A DNA stretch of 64,000 bases from Colwellia sp. M166 (GCF_024585285.1 NZ_CP040755.1:1-64000), one strand, 5' to 3'; shown: positions 31,424-42,468, counted from the stretch's first letter. Numbers and translations are program-made. Notes: a model not told the origin generated them from the letters alone.

Positions 31424-32725
31424 TTAGGCTTCTTTTTCCTGATGACTTTCACCGTTAGTCATATTTTTAAGCACTTGCTTTGCATTTTGTCGCTCTTTTT
31501 TAAAGTAAAACCAACTCACTATAAATAAAATAACAATAAAAGGTAAGCTGGTTAATACCACTACATGCCAACCCGCTTTAAATAATATCCATCCAGCCAT
31601 TAATGATGCTGTAGCTTGAAAGCCAAAAATAATAAAGTCGTTGATGGCTTGTACTTTATGGCGCTCACTTGCATGATAACTTTGTGGTAATAACGAGGTG
31701 CCGGTAAGAAAAAGAAAATTCCAGCCGATACCGAGTAAAATTAATGCCCACCAATAATGCATAACTTGCTCACCAGATAATGCAATAACCGCAACCAAGG
31801 CGTAAATTATCGTGCCTGTTAACATTAAATTTTTCAAACCAATACGTTTTACTAACAGTGCGGTAAATAATGACGGGATGAACATTGCTGCGATATGGCT
31901 TTGAATAACCCACTTAGTATCATTCAAACTATGGCCATGTAAGTGGTGCATGCTCAGCGGCGTTGCTGTCATTGAATAGCTCATCAAGGCAAAACCAATA
32001 GCCGCAGATAATATCGCGATAATGAAAATAGGTTGCTTGATTATTTTACTTAAAGCACGTATTTCGCCATGCTTGCCACTTGGTTTTATTTCAGCATCTC
32101 GAAAATTTAACATCAATAACATCGCCACTAAAAACAGCCCAGCTAGAAAGAGGAAAGATCCTGCATAACCATAGGGCGAGCTTAACCAGTCTTTGGCTGT
32201 AACCGCTATTTCCGGTCCTAAAAATGCAGAAAAAATACCGCTTAGCATTAAAATTGATAAAACTGTCGGCACATCTTTGCTGTCTGAAATACTTTCAATG
32301 GCGGCAAAACGTAATTGTTGAATAAAAGCCGTACACGAACCAAATAATAAACTCGCCAATACCAATAATTCAAAACTGCCATTTAGTGCAGCAAACATTG
32401 CTAGCATAGTGCCTGAAAAACCGAGCATAAAGCCGGTAAAGGTTGCAAAACGTCGACCTTTTTTTTGGGCCAATAATGCCGCAGGAATAGCAGTACTGGC
32501 TACACCTAAAATCATCACGGTAACCGGCAATGTCACCAATGCGGGGTCTGCACCCATACTGGTGGCCAGAATACCACCAATAAAAACGATCACCGGTGAA
32601 GCAGCCATAACCAAAGGTTGCACCAAAAAAAGCAACCAAACATTTTTCGGTAGGGTGAACAGTCGTTGCAAGCCAAAAAAGCTTAATAACAATAACGCTA
32701 GCGTTATGATGATGTTTGTTAACAT
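31424..32725 (-). CDS. Major facilitator superfamily transporter
   Basis: 433 residues with about 12 membrane segments and a central cytoplasmic loop (NFRDAEIKPSGKHGEIRALS). QKKGRRFATFTGFMLGFSGT between segments 2 and 3 resembles the MFS A-motif position, in a weak form. The substrate cannot be told. It is cotranscribed with and upstream of def. The start at ATG 32725 is supported by the membrane segment that begins immediately. Confidence 0.85.
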   Translation of the reverse strand: MLTNIIITLALLLLSFFGLQRLFTLPKNVWLLFLVQPLVMAASPVIVFIGGILATSMGADPALVTLPVTVMILGVASTAIPAALLAQKKGRRFATFTGFMLGFSGTMLAMFAALNGSFELLVLASLLFGSCTAFIQQLRFAAIESISDSKDVPTVLSILMLSGIFSAFLGPEIAVTAKDWLSSPYGYAGSFLFLAGLFLVAMLLMLNFRDAEIKPSGKHGEIRALSKIIKQPIFIIAILSAAIGFALMSYSMTATPLSMHHLHGHSLNDTKWVIQSHIAAMFIPSLFTALLVKRIGLKNLMLTGTIIYALVAVIALSGEQVMHYWWALILLGIGWNFLFLTGTSLLPQSYHASERHKVQAINDFIIFGFQATASLMAGWILFKAGWHVVVLTSLPFIVILFIVSWFYFKKERQNAKQVLKNMTNGESHQEKEA

Positions 32726-32983
32726 GGCTGGCTCTAGTAGCTAAAGGTGAATAGAGGAATATACTTAGCATAATACTGAAATTTTACTGCCTTGGGTTAA
32801 ATTAGCGTAGTTAACGGGCAAAAAATCTTTTCAATTATTTATTACCAATCGCTAAATCGAGTGATAAACTCCGAGCATCAAAAATAATATACTTGCTATA
32901 TCATTGTTGTTTTTGCGATTTAAACTCCATTAATAACTATGTCAATAGCGTATGAAACTTAACGCAGCCCAAAAAGAGTCGTA

Positions 32984-33589
32984 ATGAAATTTAGCCCATT
33001 AGTTCAAGAACTTATTGATTCCCTCAAGTGTTTACCGGGTGTAGGAGCAAAATCTGCACAACGTATGGCATTTCATTTACTTGAACGAAACCGTCATGGC
33101 GGCAATAAGCTTTCGCAGACTTTAGCGCGAGCAATGGAAAATATTGGTCATTGTCAGCAGTGCCGTAACTTTACCGAAGAAAACTTATGTGATATTTGCC
33201 AAAGTCCAAAGCGTAAAATAGCCACGCAGTTATGTATTGTTGAAACGCCTGCCGATGTTATCGCCATAGAACAAACCGGTGAATTTCAAGGTCGCTATTT
33301 CGTATTAATGGGGCATTTATCACCACTTGATGGTATTGGCCCTGATGATTTAGGCCTAGATATTTTAGAAAAACAATTAGCGACCGGCCAGTTTAGTGAA
33401 GTTATTTTAGCCACTAATCCAACGGTAGAAGGCGAAGCAACCGCGCACTTTATTGCTGAACTCACTCAAAAGCATGATGTTGAAATTTCACGTATTGCTC
33501 ATGGTGTGCCGGTAGGTGGAGAGCTGGAATATGTTGATGGCAATACTTTGTCGCATGCCTTGTCCGGACGGAAAAACTATAGTTTCTAA
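32984..33589 (+). CDS. recR: Recombination mediator RecR
   Basis: 201 residues, full length. N-terminal helix-hairpin-helix ([20 protein letters not shown]), a zinc finger with Cys57, Cys60, Cys69 and Cys72 ([16 protein letters not shown]) and a Toprim domain ([40 protein letters not shown]). With RecO it loads RecA onto SSB-coated single-stranded DNA. The usual dnaX-ybaB-recR neighbours are absent upstream; here it stands alone, divergent from the MFS gene. Confidence 0.97.
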   Translation: MKFSPLVQELIDSLKCLPGVGAKSAQRMAFHLLERNRHGGNKLSQTLARAMENIGHCQQCRNFTEENLCDICQSPKRKIATQLCIVETPADVIAIEQTGEFQGRYFVLMGHLSPLDGIGPDDLGLDILEKQLATGQFSEVILATNPTVEGEATAHFIAELTQKHDVEISRIAHGVPVGGELEYVDGNTLSHALSGRKNYSF

Positions 33590-33651
33590 CTAATGGTTTT
33601 TATCCAGTAGCCTTTAACTCATTTTACGAGAGCATAAATATCAATATAACG

Positions 33652-34746
33652 ATTAAAAAATTATTACGAAATAGTGCTATTATCAGCACTACTTTTATTG
33701 TTGGTTGCACTTCAACTAACCAGCTAACAAACATAGAACAAGCCAACTCTATTATAAAATATAAAGATAATCCTGATAAGCTTACGCGTTTTGCTAACTT
33801 GTATCCGGGCAAAAAAAGCTATGAAATTACTTGCCAAGAAAACTGTTATCAGCCATCAACGGTAGTCGAATGTGAAAGCCCCGGTGAAAATTGTCGCTTT
33901 GTTGGCAAGCAATTACAGCCCGAAGTTAATACCGGTTTTACCTTTCGCTGGTTAGGGCATGCAAGTTTTTACCTTAAAAGCCCTGAAGGAAGTACCTTAC
34001 TATTAGATCCTGTAAGCAAACAATTTGATTGGCCGGTTGATTGGGCTTTTAGATTGGCTAACGGTTTCTTTCGCAAGGAGCCCAAGTGGCTATTAGCTGA
34101 TGAACTTAATGATGTAGATGCAGTTCTGTATTCGCATATTCATTATGATCACTTCAACAAAGATGACATTGAAAATATCGCTACTAATGCGCAATACTTG
34201 GTACCGCTAGGCTTTGGTGAACACTTTCCCGATGGCGGTTATAATATTAATGAAATGGCCTGGTTTTCAACGGCTAAATTAGCAGAATTGAATATTAATT
34301 TTGTCCCCGCTCATCATTTTAGTAGCCGGATTTTAGTCCCGTTTGTTTATGAGGATAATGATGCCACACTTTGGGGCGGTTGGGTTATCGAACAGCAAGG
34401 TAAACGGATATTTTTTGCGGGTGATACGGGTTATTCAAAACACTTTCAAGACATTCAACAGCGTTATGGTGATATGGATGTCTGTTTAATGCCTATTGCT
34501 TCTTATTATCATAAAGAAAACAGCTTATGGTATCGCTATGTTCATACCACGCCTGAAGATGCTTTAGTGGCAGCTCAAGAGCTTAATTGTAAAGTCATGA
34601 TCCCATGGGGTTATGGTAATAATAGCTGGAAAATGGGCGACCATAGCTCACATTCGGCTTTACTGCGTTTATTAAAAATGCACAAAGAGATGAACTCGCC
34701 AATACCGTTATATATTTTAAATGAAGGTGAAGAAGTAACTTTTTAG
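33652..34746 (+). CDS. Metallo-beta-lactamase-fold lipoprotein (UlaG/NAPE-PLD-like), apparent ATT start
   Basis: The MBL core shows FRWLGHASFYLKS, the metal motif SHIHYDHFN (HxHxDH), a conserved PAHHFSSR, FAGDTGY and IPWGYGN. This is the NAPE-PLD/UlaG-like branch of metal-dependent hydrolases. The first in-frame conventional codon is TTG 33799, but the frame runs upstream through IKKLLRNSAIISTTFIVGCT, a lipoprotein signal with lipobox IVGC. A start at ATT 33652 (or a mutated ATG there) gives 364 residues. So the protein is probably a membrane-anchored lipoprotein. It is 62 bp after recR. Substrate unknown. Confidence 0.8.
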   Translation: MKKLLRNSAIISTTFIVGCTSTNQLTNIEQANSIIKYKDNPDKLTRFANLYPGKKSYEITCQENCYQPSTVVECESPGENCRFVGKQLQPEVNTGFTFRWLGHASFYLKSPEGSTLLLDPVSKQFDWPVDWAFRLANGFFRKEPKWLLADELNDVDAVLYSHIHYDHFNKDDIENIATNAQYLVPLGFGEHFPDGGYNINEMAWFSTAKLAELNINFVPAHHFSSRILVPFVYEDNDATLWGGWVIEQQGKRIFFAGDTGYSKHFQDIQQRYGDMDVCLMPIASYYHKENSLWYRYVHTTPEDALVAAQELNCKVMIPWGYGNNSWKMGDHSSHSALLRLLKMHKEMNSPIPLYILNEGEEVTF

Positions 34747-34807
34747 CTTGATTTCGGTAATACGGCTCCACTTACCCCGAAGTAATCAGTAGTTAATCGC
34801 TATCAGT

Positions 34808-35081
34808 TGGTTTATGCGCTCGTTAAATGAGCCTATTGTCCGTCAAGCTAACCGAGAAGATAAATGTACAGGACATTTTCGGGAGCGACGTTTTAAATCA
34901 CAAGCCCTTTTTGATGAAGGCGCACTGCTGTCGTGTATGGCTTATGTTGACGACTGATTTTGAAGGTATCTTACCGGTGCGGTAGGTACAGCAGAGCACT
35001 TATGTGAATTTAGTGAACATGTAGGCTTAAAGCGTACGTACGGTATGACCAATGCGCAAGCTTATTTAAATAGTGCATAAC
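34808..35081 (+). pseudogene. Remnant of a REP-associated (Y1-type) transposase
   Basis: An open stretch reads [20 protein letters not shown], then [20 protein letters not shown] and LSCMAYVD, the characteristic C-terminal half of the Y1/HUH transposase-like family (RAYT-related) common in Alteromonadales. The frame ends with a TGA at 34955-34957. A further piece (GTAEHLCEFSEHVGLKRTYG) follows to a TAA near 35081, so an internal part has been deleted. The N-terminal HUH and Tyr catalytic region is missing. Confidence 0.7.
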
Positions 35082-35525
35082 CGATCTGAAATAACAGTCA
35101 AAAAATGAGCTTACGCTGTGTCGTAGGACTAAGCTTGCTTAACATATGAGCAAAGCTCAATATTTTGCTCATTAGTAATATACAGTCACGAGCAAACCCG
35201 CAATATACTTGATAAATAAGTCATCAATTTAAGATGAAGGGCAACAAGTAATAAAATGGATATTGTGTAGAATTATTATGGGTGGCGTGATTAAAATCAC
35301 CAGTCGAAAGCGTAACTAGGAGTTTGTTTCCTGTAAAATCGTAACAGCCATTGCTAAATCAAATTGAACAAAGTTAGGGGGGCCAGGATAACTTAAAAAT
35401 ACCCAATAAAAGCAATCGGATGTAAATTTTTGTGTATTGAGTATATAATATTTATTGTGCAGGCTTCTGATAACACTAAGTGATTCTACTCTCAAAAAAT
35501 AGTTGCTACTAGGACAATAATAATA
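35082..35525. other. Intergenic region upstream of the diguanylate cyclase gene
   Basis: No gene seen. A hairpin ATGAGCAAA / TTTTGCTCAT lies at about 35146-35173. The right part is AT-rich and should carry the promoter of the diguanylate cyclase gene. Confidence 0.4.
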
Positions 35526-37268
35526 ATGACAAACTACGCTCGTTTTCTTATATGTGTCTTCTTTGGTTTATGTACCACGTTCTCTACCACTGACGTATGT
35601 GCAACCGATGTAACACAAACAACAAGCTTAGACATCAGTAAACCTCAAAATCAACCTATCGGCAATCACTTAGTTTATTTACAGACTAAAGATAAGTTAT
35701 CACCGTTAAATGCATATGAAAAATTAGATAAAGAAGGCATTCATTCAACCACTAGTGTACCCAACTTTGGAATTACCTCTGACATAGTATGGTTACAGCT
35801 TACTGTTCAAAATCCAACAGCTAAAACACTTTTACGTACACTGTGGACCGAAAGTATATGGCTAGACAAAATTGCGATCTACAAAATAAACAAGGGGCAA
35901 AGAATTACAACCCTAGTTACAACGATTGGCGATATTTTTCCCTTCAGTGCGAGACGAACTGATCACCGGCAATTGTCTTTTAATTATTCTTTCCCGCCAG
36001 GTGAAACCACTTTTCTGATTGAGGTAACAAACAATGATCCCACTTCATTAAATCTTTGGGTAAGTAGTGAGCAGGAGTTTCACTTGCAGAATAATCACGC
36101 AACATTTTCTTATGGCATTCTTTATGGGGCTATTTTGTCTCTGCTAATCTACAATTTATTGATGTTTCTATCGATTAAAGAAACCTATCATCTGTACTTT
36201 TCTTTATACCTTTTCAGTTTCCTGATTGCGAATCTGGGATATTCTGGTCACGCTTTTATGTGGTTTTGGCCGAACTCTCCACTTTTTGAGCAGTACGTTG
36301 TACTTTTTTTGATGGTGTTATATGGTATTGCCGGCATTATCTTTGCCTTAAATTTTTTGAAGCTAAACACTTCAATGCCAAAGTTATCAACAATGTTGCA
36401 CTGGGCAAATGGCTTAATTTTATTGATACTTTCTATCTTTGCCGCTTTTGATTACCACCTTGGTTGCGCTGTGATTGCCTTTTATTACATCCCACTATTT
36501 AGCTTTACCATGTTAGTGCTTGGATTTATTGCGCTTCGCCAAAATAATCCAAGCGCTAAATATTTTATTTTAGCAACAATGACCGGTGCGATCGGGGCTA
36601 GTATTACTGCCCTTACTGTGGCTGGCGCATTGCCTTTTACTTATTTAGGTTTTAGGGCCGTAGACATAGGCGTATCACTGGATGTTGTTTTGCTAGCCTT
36701 TGCGGTAGCATACAAATTTAGGCGCTCTGAAGAAGCAAGAGAGACAGCAGAATTTACCGCAAACACCGATTCGCTGACCTTGTTGGACAATCGCCGTGCG
36801 TTTAATGCCAAAGTCAGCAAATTGTGGCTGCTTGGCAAACGAGAACAATCACCTGCTGCGGTAATTATCATTGACATCGATCACTTTAAAGACATAAATG
36901 ATAAATATAGCCATGATGCGGGTGACAATGTATTGATAAAAATAGCGAAAATATTAAAAGAATCAGTCAGAGATAGCGATGTACTTTGTCGATGGGGAGG
37001 CGAAGAGTTTCTGATCTATCTACCTGAAACGAACGAAATAGGTGCATGCAACCTTGCCGATAAAATTAAAATAAATATGAATGCCGCATCGTTCAGTATT
37101 GATAATACTGAAATCAAGGTGTCAGCCAGTTTTGGCGTGTCGGAAAGAACCAAAACAGATAAGCAAGTAGGAGAAGTTATCAAGCGCTCTGATAAGGCAC
37201 TGTATATTGCAAAAGGCTGTGGCCGCAATCGTTTTCAGGCCTGGAGTGAACTGAGGACTTCACTTTAA
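35526..37268 (+). CDS. Diguanylate cyclase with 7TM-DISM sensor
   Basis: 580 residues: signal peptide (about 1-26), a periplasmic 7TMR-DISMED2-like beta domain (about 40-185, with IVWLQLTVQNPT), seven membrane segments (about 195-400, starting YGILYGAILSLLIYNLLMFL) and a GGDEF domain (about 415-575). The domain has DSLTLLDNRRAF, IDIDHFKDIND and the active-site loop RWGGEEF. It makes cyclic di-GMP. I see no RxxD inhibitory site in the usual place five residues before GGEEF. The extracellular ligand is unknown. Single gene. Confidence 0.93.
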   Translation: MTNYARFLICVFFGLCTTFSTTDVCATDVTQTTSLDISKPQNQPIGNHLVYLQTKDKLSPLNAYEKLDKEGIHSTTSVPNFGITSDIVWLQLTVQNPTAKTLLRTLWTESIWLDKIAIYKINKGQRITTLVTTIGDIFPFSARRTDHRQLSFNYSFPPGETTFLIEVTNNDPTSLNLWVSSEQEFHLQNNHATFSYGILYGAILSLLIYNLLMFLSIKETYHLYFSLYLFSFLIANLGYSGHAFMWFWPNSPLFEQYVVLFLMVLYGIAGIIFALNFLKLNTSMPKLSTMLHWANGLILLILSIFAAFDYHLGCAVIAFYYIPLFSFTMLVLGFIALRQNNPSAKYFILATMTGAIGASITALTVAGALPFTYLGFRAVDIGVSLDVVLLAFAVAYKFRRSEEARETAEFTANTDSLTLLDNRRAFNAKVSKLWLLGKREQSPAAVIIIDIDHFKDINDKYSHDAGDNVLIKIAKILKESVRDSDVLCRWGGEEFLIYLPETNEIGACNLADKIKINMNAASFSIDNTEIKVSASFGVSERTKTDKQVGEVIKRSDKALYIAKGCGRNRFQAWSELRTSL

Positions 37269-37615
37269 ACGCTTATCTAGCTACCCATAATAACTTGTAT
37301 AGCAGCAGTAACTTGCTTAGGTCATGAGTTTCGCCAAATGAGAGGGGACGAGGTGCGAGTCTGCCACTTTCCGAATAAATACACCTTTCATCTTATTAGA
37401 AAATAATATTGTCAGTATTTTGTTATTGCTTAGGGTGATCATGGGTGACATAGTAAAAAGTAGCATAGTAAAAAATATTTCGGGTGTTTTGAAAAGCGTC
37501 ATTCTATGAACGTGTTTTGGAATAAACCAATGTTGCATTAAATAATTCTTTGTCCGATTTTTAAACCCGAGTAGAGTTATAAACTGGAAAATCAACAGAC
37601 CCTAATGGAGTAAAT
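37269..37615. other. Intergenic region
   Basis: About 350 bp with no supported gene. A minus-strand frame at 37317-37595 has an unlikely composition and no RBS. An AT-rich tract before ATG 37616 probably carries the promoter of the next gene. Confidence 0.4.
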
Positions 37616-37921
37616 ATGTCTTTTGAGAGAATAATGGCTTTAGAAGTTACTGATGATGAAGCATATCAAAAATATCGTGAGCATATGATGCCGATACTGC
37701 ATTCATTTGGTGCTAGTTTTGGGTTCGATTTTAAAGTCAGTGAGGTGTTAAAATCAAAAACCTGTGCGGCAATAAACCGTGTGTTTACTATCGACTTTCC
37801 AAGCAAAGAAATAATGGATAAGTTTTTCACTGATCCAGCTTACATTGCCGTTAAAGATAAGTATTTTCAACATTCTGTTAAATCAGCGACAGTTATTTCA
37901 ATGCATGAGAAAAGTGATTAA
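37616..37921 (+). CDS. DUF1330-like small protein
   Basis: 101 residues, an alpha-beta (dimeric ferredoxin-like) fold of the DUF1330 kind: YQKYREHMMPILHSFGASFG, then DFPSKEIMDKFFTDPAYIAV and a last beta strand. An RBS AATGGAG lies 7 bp before the ATG. Family function unknown. It is followed by a hairpin that separates it from the convergent MFS gene. Confidence 0.8.
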   Translation: MSFERIMALEVTDDEAYQKYREHMMPILHSFGASFGFDFKVSEVLKSKTCAAINRVFTIDFPSKEIMDKFFTDPAYIAVKDKYFQHSVKSATVISMHEKSD

Positions 37922-37929
37922 TTCTCAAT

Positions 37930-37961
37930 AAAGCAATTGCTTATGTAGAGCAAATTGCTTT
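37930..37961. terminator. Bidirectional hairpin between convergent genes
   Basis: AAAGCAATTGC and GCAAATTGCTTT pair with one bulge around a 9-nt loop. No strong T tract, so it is only a weak terminator candidate. Confidence 0.4.
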
Positions 37962-37987
37962 ACGGATTAAAAATCAATAGTCATTTT

Positions 37988-39175
37988 TTATAAGTGACTA
38001 GCGGCATGGTTATTGGTCATTAAGCATGTTTTGGCATATTTCAGTAATATTATGCCGATAGCTACAATAATAGCGGTGAGATAAAGTGCAGCATTGTAAT
38101 TGCCAAATTGCTCGATAAGTGCGACACAATATAACGGTGCAACGACTTGTCCAACGCCATAAGCAGCGGTGATCACGCCCATAATAAATACCGGATTTTT
38201 CCCAGCTAATTGACCGGCAAAATTCATAAACAAAGCCACTAAACCAATGAAGGTTGCGCCGTATAACATACCGCTAATTAGATTAAGTATGATGTTGTTG
38301 GAGAAGATAGGAATTAAAATACCAACCACTTGTAGTGCCATAGCTAACATCATCATATCAATACTGTTGTAGCGATGGGCTAAACGCATCCAAATAATAC
38401 AAGAGGGAATACCTGCCAAACCCACAGCCAACCAAGCATAGCCACCATAGCCTGCTAAACCCGGTAATGAATTAACAATATCAGGTAAAAATGTTGCCTG
38501 TACTACCATACCAACACCTTCGGTAAAGTAGGCGAGGGCAAGAATAATAACCAGCGGGCTAAATAATGATTTATCAAATTTATGCTTAATCACTTGATCG
38601 GCATTTTGCTTATCAAAAGTTAAAATATAGGCTGAATAACAAGCGAACACTGTTCCTGCAATTGCTAGAGCTAACCAAGCATGTTGCCAGTGATCACTGA
38701 AATTAAAAACCGCACGCATAATGACATCAGAAACTAATATTGAGAAACCAAGGCCGCTAAAGTGAATGCCCATGGCTTTAGTTTTGTTGGTATTTTGCAG
38801 TTTTGACATCACGATGGCTGAGCCAACCACGAGTGCCATAGCTGCGCCAAAACCTGCCAATAAGCGCGCAATTAACCAAATAACTTGGCTTTGGGTAATC
38901 GCTAATAATAGCGAGGTGATAATACAGAGCACTAAACCAAATCTAAAAAACTTAACTTTGGCATGAATATCTTTAATGAAAATAGAAAAAATAGAACCCG
39001 ATAAATAACCAACATAGTTGACTGATGCCAGCATGCCGGCAAAAGCAATACTGAGATGATTTTCTAGCATGGCTGGCAGTAATGATGTAAAAGCAAAGCG
39101 CGCCACACCAACACCTACCACTAAAGCTAAAATGCCAGCTAATAAAATAGCAGCGTTGTTATTTCGATCAAACAA
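37988..39175 (-). CDS. YbfB/YjiJ-family MFS transporter
   Basis: 395 residues, about 12 membrane segments. The N-terminal LALVVGVGVARFAFTSLLPA and GYLSGSIFSIFIKD, with LLAGFGAAMALVVGSAIVMS, match the YbfB/YjiJ (MFS_4) family. Substrates of this family are not well defined. It is convergent with the DUF1330 gene and divergent from htpG. Confidence 0.85.
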   Translation of the reverse strand: MFDRNNNAAILLAGILALVVGVGVARFAFTSLLPAMLENHLSIAFAGMLASVNYVGYLSGSIFSIFIKDIHAKVKFFRFGLVLCIITSLLLAITQSQVIWLIARLLAGFGAAMALVVGSAIVMSKLQNTNKTKAMGIHFSGLGFSILVSDVIMRAVFNFSDHWQHAWLALAIAGTVFACYSAYILTFDKQNADQVIKHKFDKSLFSPLVIILALAYFTEGVGMVVQATFLPDIVNSLPGLAGYGGYAWLAVGLAGIPSCIIWMRLAHRYNSIDMMMLAMALQVVGILIPIFSNNIILNLISGMLYGATFIGLVALFMNFAGQLAGKNPVFIMGVITAAYGVGQVVAPLYCVALIEQFGNYNAALYLTAIIVAIGIILLKYAKTCLMTNNHAASHL

Positions 39176-39411
39176 GCGTGTGAATCCTTATATTTTTCAG
39201 GTGTTGAAAAATGCTTATGCGCGTTGGTGGAAAAGAAATCGCCAAGACTCTAATGTAAAGGACAGTGTTAACTCAAAGCAACTTATTATTGGTTATAACT
39301 CATATAAATTAAATTGTTGAAATAGTTTATTGTTATTCAATTTAAAACATATGCTAGATCTTTCCTCTTAGAGTGCAACGGTTTTTTAAATCTAATTTAT
39401 TTACAATTCCC

Positions 39412-39439
39412 CTTGAAAAAAATTTAATGAGCCTCAAAT
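39412..39439 (+). promoter_or_regulatory. Sigma-32-like heat-shock promoter of htpG
   Basis: -35 CTTGAAA (39412-39418), 13-bp spacer, -10 CCTCAAAT (39432-39439), close to the sigma-32 consensus CTTGAAA / CCCCATNT. It lies 110 bp upstream of the htpG ATG, in the 374-bp gap that otherwise holds nothing. Confidence 0.6.
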
Positions 39440-39549
39440 AAGGTAACAAGCAAATAAAGCGATTTAGCTCTTATTGAACATAATCAAATGATAGGTTTAG
39501 TTAGCAAGTCGTTTACCAAATTGAAAAAAACATTAGAGGATTGTTTTAA

Positions 39550-41511
39550 ATGACAACAGAAAATAACGCTGTAAAACATCAGTTTGCATCAGATAATGCA
39601 AAAATACTTAAACTAATGATCCACTCTCTTTATTCGAATAAAGAAATATTTTTACGTGAGTTAGTTTCTAATGCAGCTGATGCGTCAGACAAACTACGTT
39701 TTAAAGCATTATCAAATGCCGACCTTTATGAAGGTGACGGCGAACTTCGTGTACGTGTTAGCTCAGATAAAGAAGCCAACACCATGACTATTTCTGATAA
39801 CGGTATTGGTATGACTCATGACCAAATCGTTGAGCATTTAGGTACCATTGCAAAATCAGGTACGGCTGAATTTTTCTCACAATTATCAGGCGACCAAGCG
39901 GCAGACTCACAACTAATTGGTCAATTTGGTGTTGGCTTTTACTCAGCATTTATTGTTGCAGATAAAGTGACGGTACGTTCACGTGCTGCCGGCGTTGATA
40001 AATCTGAAGGTGTTGAATGGACATCGGAAGGTGAAGGTGAATTTACTACAGCTAAGATTGAAAAATCAGGTCGTGGTACTGATATTATTTTACATCTTAA
40101 AGAAGATGAAACTGAGTTTGCTGATGATTGGCGTTTAAAGTCAATTGTGACTAAATACTCAGATCATATTTCTGTTTCTGTTGAAATGTTAACGCCAGAA
40201 GTACCAGCGGTTGCTGCTGTTGAAGAAGTAAAAGACGATGAAGGCAATATAACAACGCCAGCTGTTGAAGCTCGTGACGCGGTACCTGCAAAATGGGAAC
40301 CGGTAAATAAAGCAACAGCACTTTGGACGCGTGAAAAAGCAGAGGTAAGTGACGACGAATACAAAGAGTTCTATAAACATGTATCTCATGACTTTGCTGA
40401 CCCTATGCTTTGGGAACACAACAAGGTAGAAGGTAAAACTGAATATACCTCATTATTGTACATTCCATCAAAAGCACCATTTGATATGTACAATCGTGAA
40501 AAACAACACGGCTTAAAGTTGTACGTACAACGTGTATTTATTATGGATGATGCTGAGCAGTTTATGCCAGCTTACTTACGCTTTGTTAAAGGTTTATTAG
40601 ATTCAAATGATTTGCCATTAAACGTATCGCGTGAAATTTTACAAGACAGTAAGATCACCCAAGCTATCCGTAAAGGTTGTAGCAAACGTGTATTGAAAAT
40701 GCTTGAAAAGCTAGGCAAAAAAGACGCTGATCAATATCAACTGTTTTGGAATGAGTTTGGCCAAGTGCTAAAAGAAGGTCCAGCAGAAGATATGGCTAAC
40801 AAAGACGCCATTGCGGGCTTGTTACGTTTTGCTTCAACTCATGCCGATACCAGCGTACAAAGTGCTTCTTTAGCACAGTACGTTGAACGCATGAAAGAAG
40901 GCCAAGACAAAATATACTATGTGGTTGCCGATAGCTTCGAAGCAGCTAAAAATAGCCCGCATTTAGAAGTATTCCGCAAAAAAGGCATTGAAGTGTTATT
41001 AATGTCGGATCGTATTGATGAATGGTTAGTTAGCCATTTAACTGAATTTGACGGCAAGCAATTACAATCAGTAACGCGCGGCGGTTTAGATTTAGGTGAT
41101 ATGGATGACGCTGAAACGAAAGAAGCACAAGAAAAACTTGAGCAAGAATTTGATCCTGTTGTTACGCGCATCAAAGCGGCACTTGCAGGTAAAGCCAAAG
41201 ATGTAAAAATTTCACAACGTTTAACTGACTCACCAGCGTGTATCGTTGCAGATGAACATGACATGAGCAGCCAAATGATGAAATTGATGCAGTCAGTTGG
41301 CCAAGAAGTGCCAGATGCTTTACCAATTTTTGAAATCAACGCTGAACATGAATTGATCAAGCACGTTGCAGATGAACAAGATGACGAGCAATTCAAACAA
41401 TGGACTGAAGTATTGTTTGAACAAGCAATGTTAGCAGAGCGTGGTAGCTTGAAAGACCCAGCGAGTTTTGTTGCACGTTTGAACAAATTGATGCTGAGTT
41501 TAACTAAATAA
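39550..41511 (+). CDS. htpG: Hsp90-family molecular chaperone HtpG
   Basis: 653 residues. GHKL ATPase motifs in order: [18 protein letters not shown] (N-box), [18 protein letters not shown], and [17 protein letters not shown]; middle domain [16 protein letters not shown]-terminal dimerisation domain near the end. It is about 29 residues longer than E. coli HtpG. The extra length is at about residues 216-250, an acidic, Ala/Val-rich insert ([20 protein letters not shown]) where the charged linker joins the N-terminal and middle domains. RBS AGAGG. A heat-shock-like promoter lies upstream and a strong terminator downstream. Confidence 0.97.
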   Translation: MTTENNAVKHQFASDNAKILKLMIHSLYSNKEIFLRELVSNAADASDKLRFKALSNADLYEGDGELRVRVSSDKEANTMTISDNGIGMTHDQIVEHLGTIAKSGTAEFFSQLSGDQAADSQLIGQFGVGFYSAFIVADKVTVRSRAAGVDKSEGVEWTSEGEGEFTTAKIEKSGRGTDIILHLKEDETEFADDWRLKSIVTKYSDHISVSVEMLTPEVPAVAAVEEVKDDEGNITTPAVEARDAVPAKWEPVNKATALWTREKAEVSDDEYKEFYKHVSHDFADPMLWEHNKVEGKTEYTSLLYIPSKAPFDMYNREKQHGLKLYVQRVFIMDDAEQFMPAYLRFVKGLLDSNDLPLNVSREILQDSKITQAIRKGCSKRVLKMLEKLGKKDADQYQLFWNEFGQVLKEGPAEDMANKDAIAGLLRFASTHADTSVQSASLAQYVERMKEGQDKIYYVVADSFEAAKNSPHLEVFRKKGIEVLLMSDRIDEWLVSHLTEFDGKQLQSVTRGGLDLGDMDDAETKEAQEKLEQEFDPVVTRIKAALAGKAKDVKISQRLTDSPACIVADEHDMSSQMMKLMQSVGQEVPDALPIFEINAEHELIKHVADEQDDEQFKQWTEVLFEQAMLAERGSLKDPASFVARLNKLMLSLTK

Positions 41512-41545
41512 TGATTTAGCTCATATTGACCTTAGACTTTAGTCA

Positions 41546-41573
41546 AAAAAAGGAGCTTTTTAGCTCCTTTTTT
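41546..41573 (+). terminator. Terminator of htpG
   Basis: AAAAAAGGAGCT / AGCTCCTTTTTT with a 4-nt loop, 35 bp after the htpG stop. Confidence 0.93.
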
Positions 41574-41673
41574 GATTTTTTGCACGGCTTGCTACTTGTT
41601 TGAAACCCTTTGAATATGTATAGTGTTTGCACTTTCGCAAAACCAATTCATTAATTAAATAGGGTTATACTAA

Positions 41674-42318
<645 letters not shown>

Positions 42319-42345
42319 TTTTTCTGTTTAGTTGCAATTTAAAAA

Positions 42346-42364
42346 TAAAAAGCTCGCATTAGCG
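42346..42364 (+). terminator. Left half of the adk terminator, interrupted by IS copy 2
   Basis: The left arm AAAAAGCTCGC with loop ATTA would pair with GCGATCTTTTT at 43822-43832 (6 + 4 bp with one mismatch) if the IS were removed, giving a stem, 4-nt loop and T-run. The IS is inserted at this hairpin and its target duplication is the tip (CGCATTAGCG / TGCATTAGCG). Confidence 0.7.
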
Positions 42365-42434
42365 TAATGCCGATCAGTTAAGCGAATTTTATTAAAAATT
42401 TTAGGGAACATTTGACCGATCCTGTACACATGCG

Positions 42435-42465
42435 AAAATCCGATAAGCCTTAGCCATCGGATTTT
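42435..42465 (+). promoter_or_regulatory. Hairpin and T-run directly upstream of the transposase start (IS copy 2)
   Basis: AAAATCCGAT / ATCGGATTTT stem of 10 bp, 11-nt loop, then T residues up to ATG 42469. Same architecture as copy 1 (14433-14466) with different stem bases, so the structure is conserved while the sequence has changed. No Shine-Dalgarno sequence lies between hairpin and start. Confidence 0.75.
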
Positions 42466-42468
42466 TTT

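Noticed and set aside
37317..37595. 92-residue minus-strand frame
   Set aside because: It lies in an AT-rich intergenic region without RBS or recognisable sequence.
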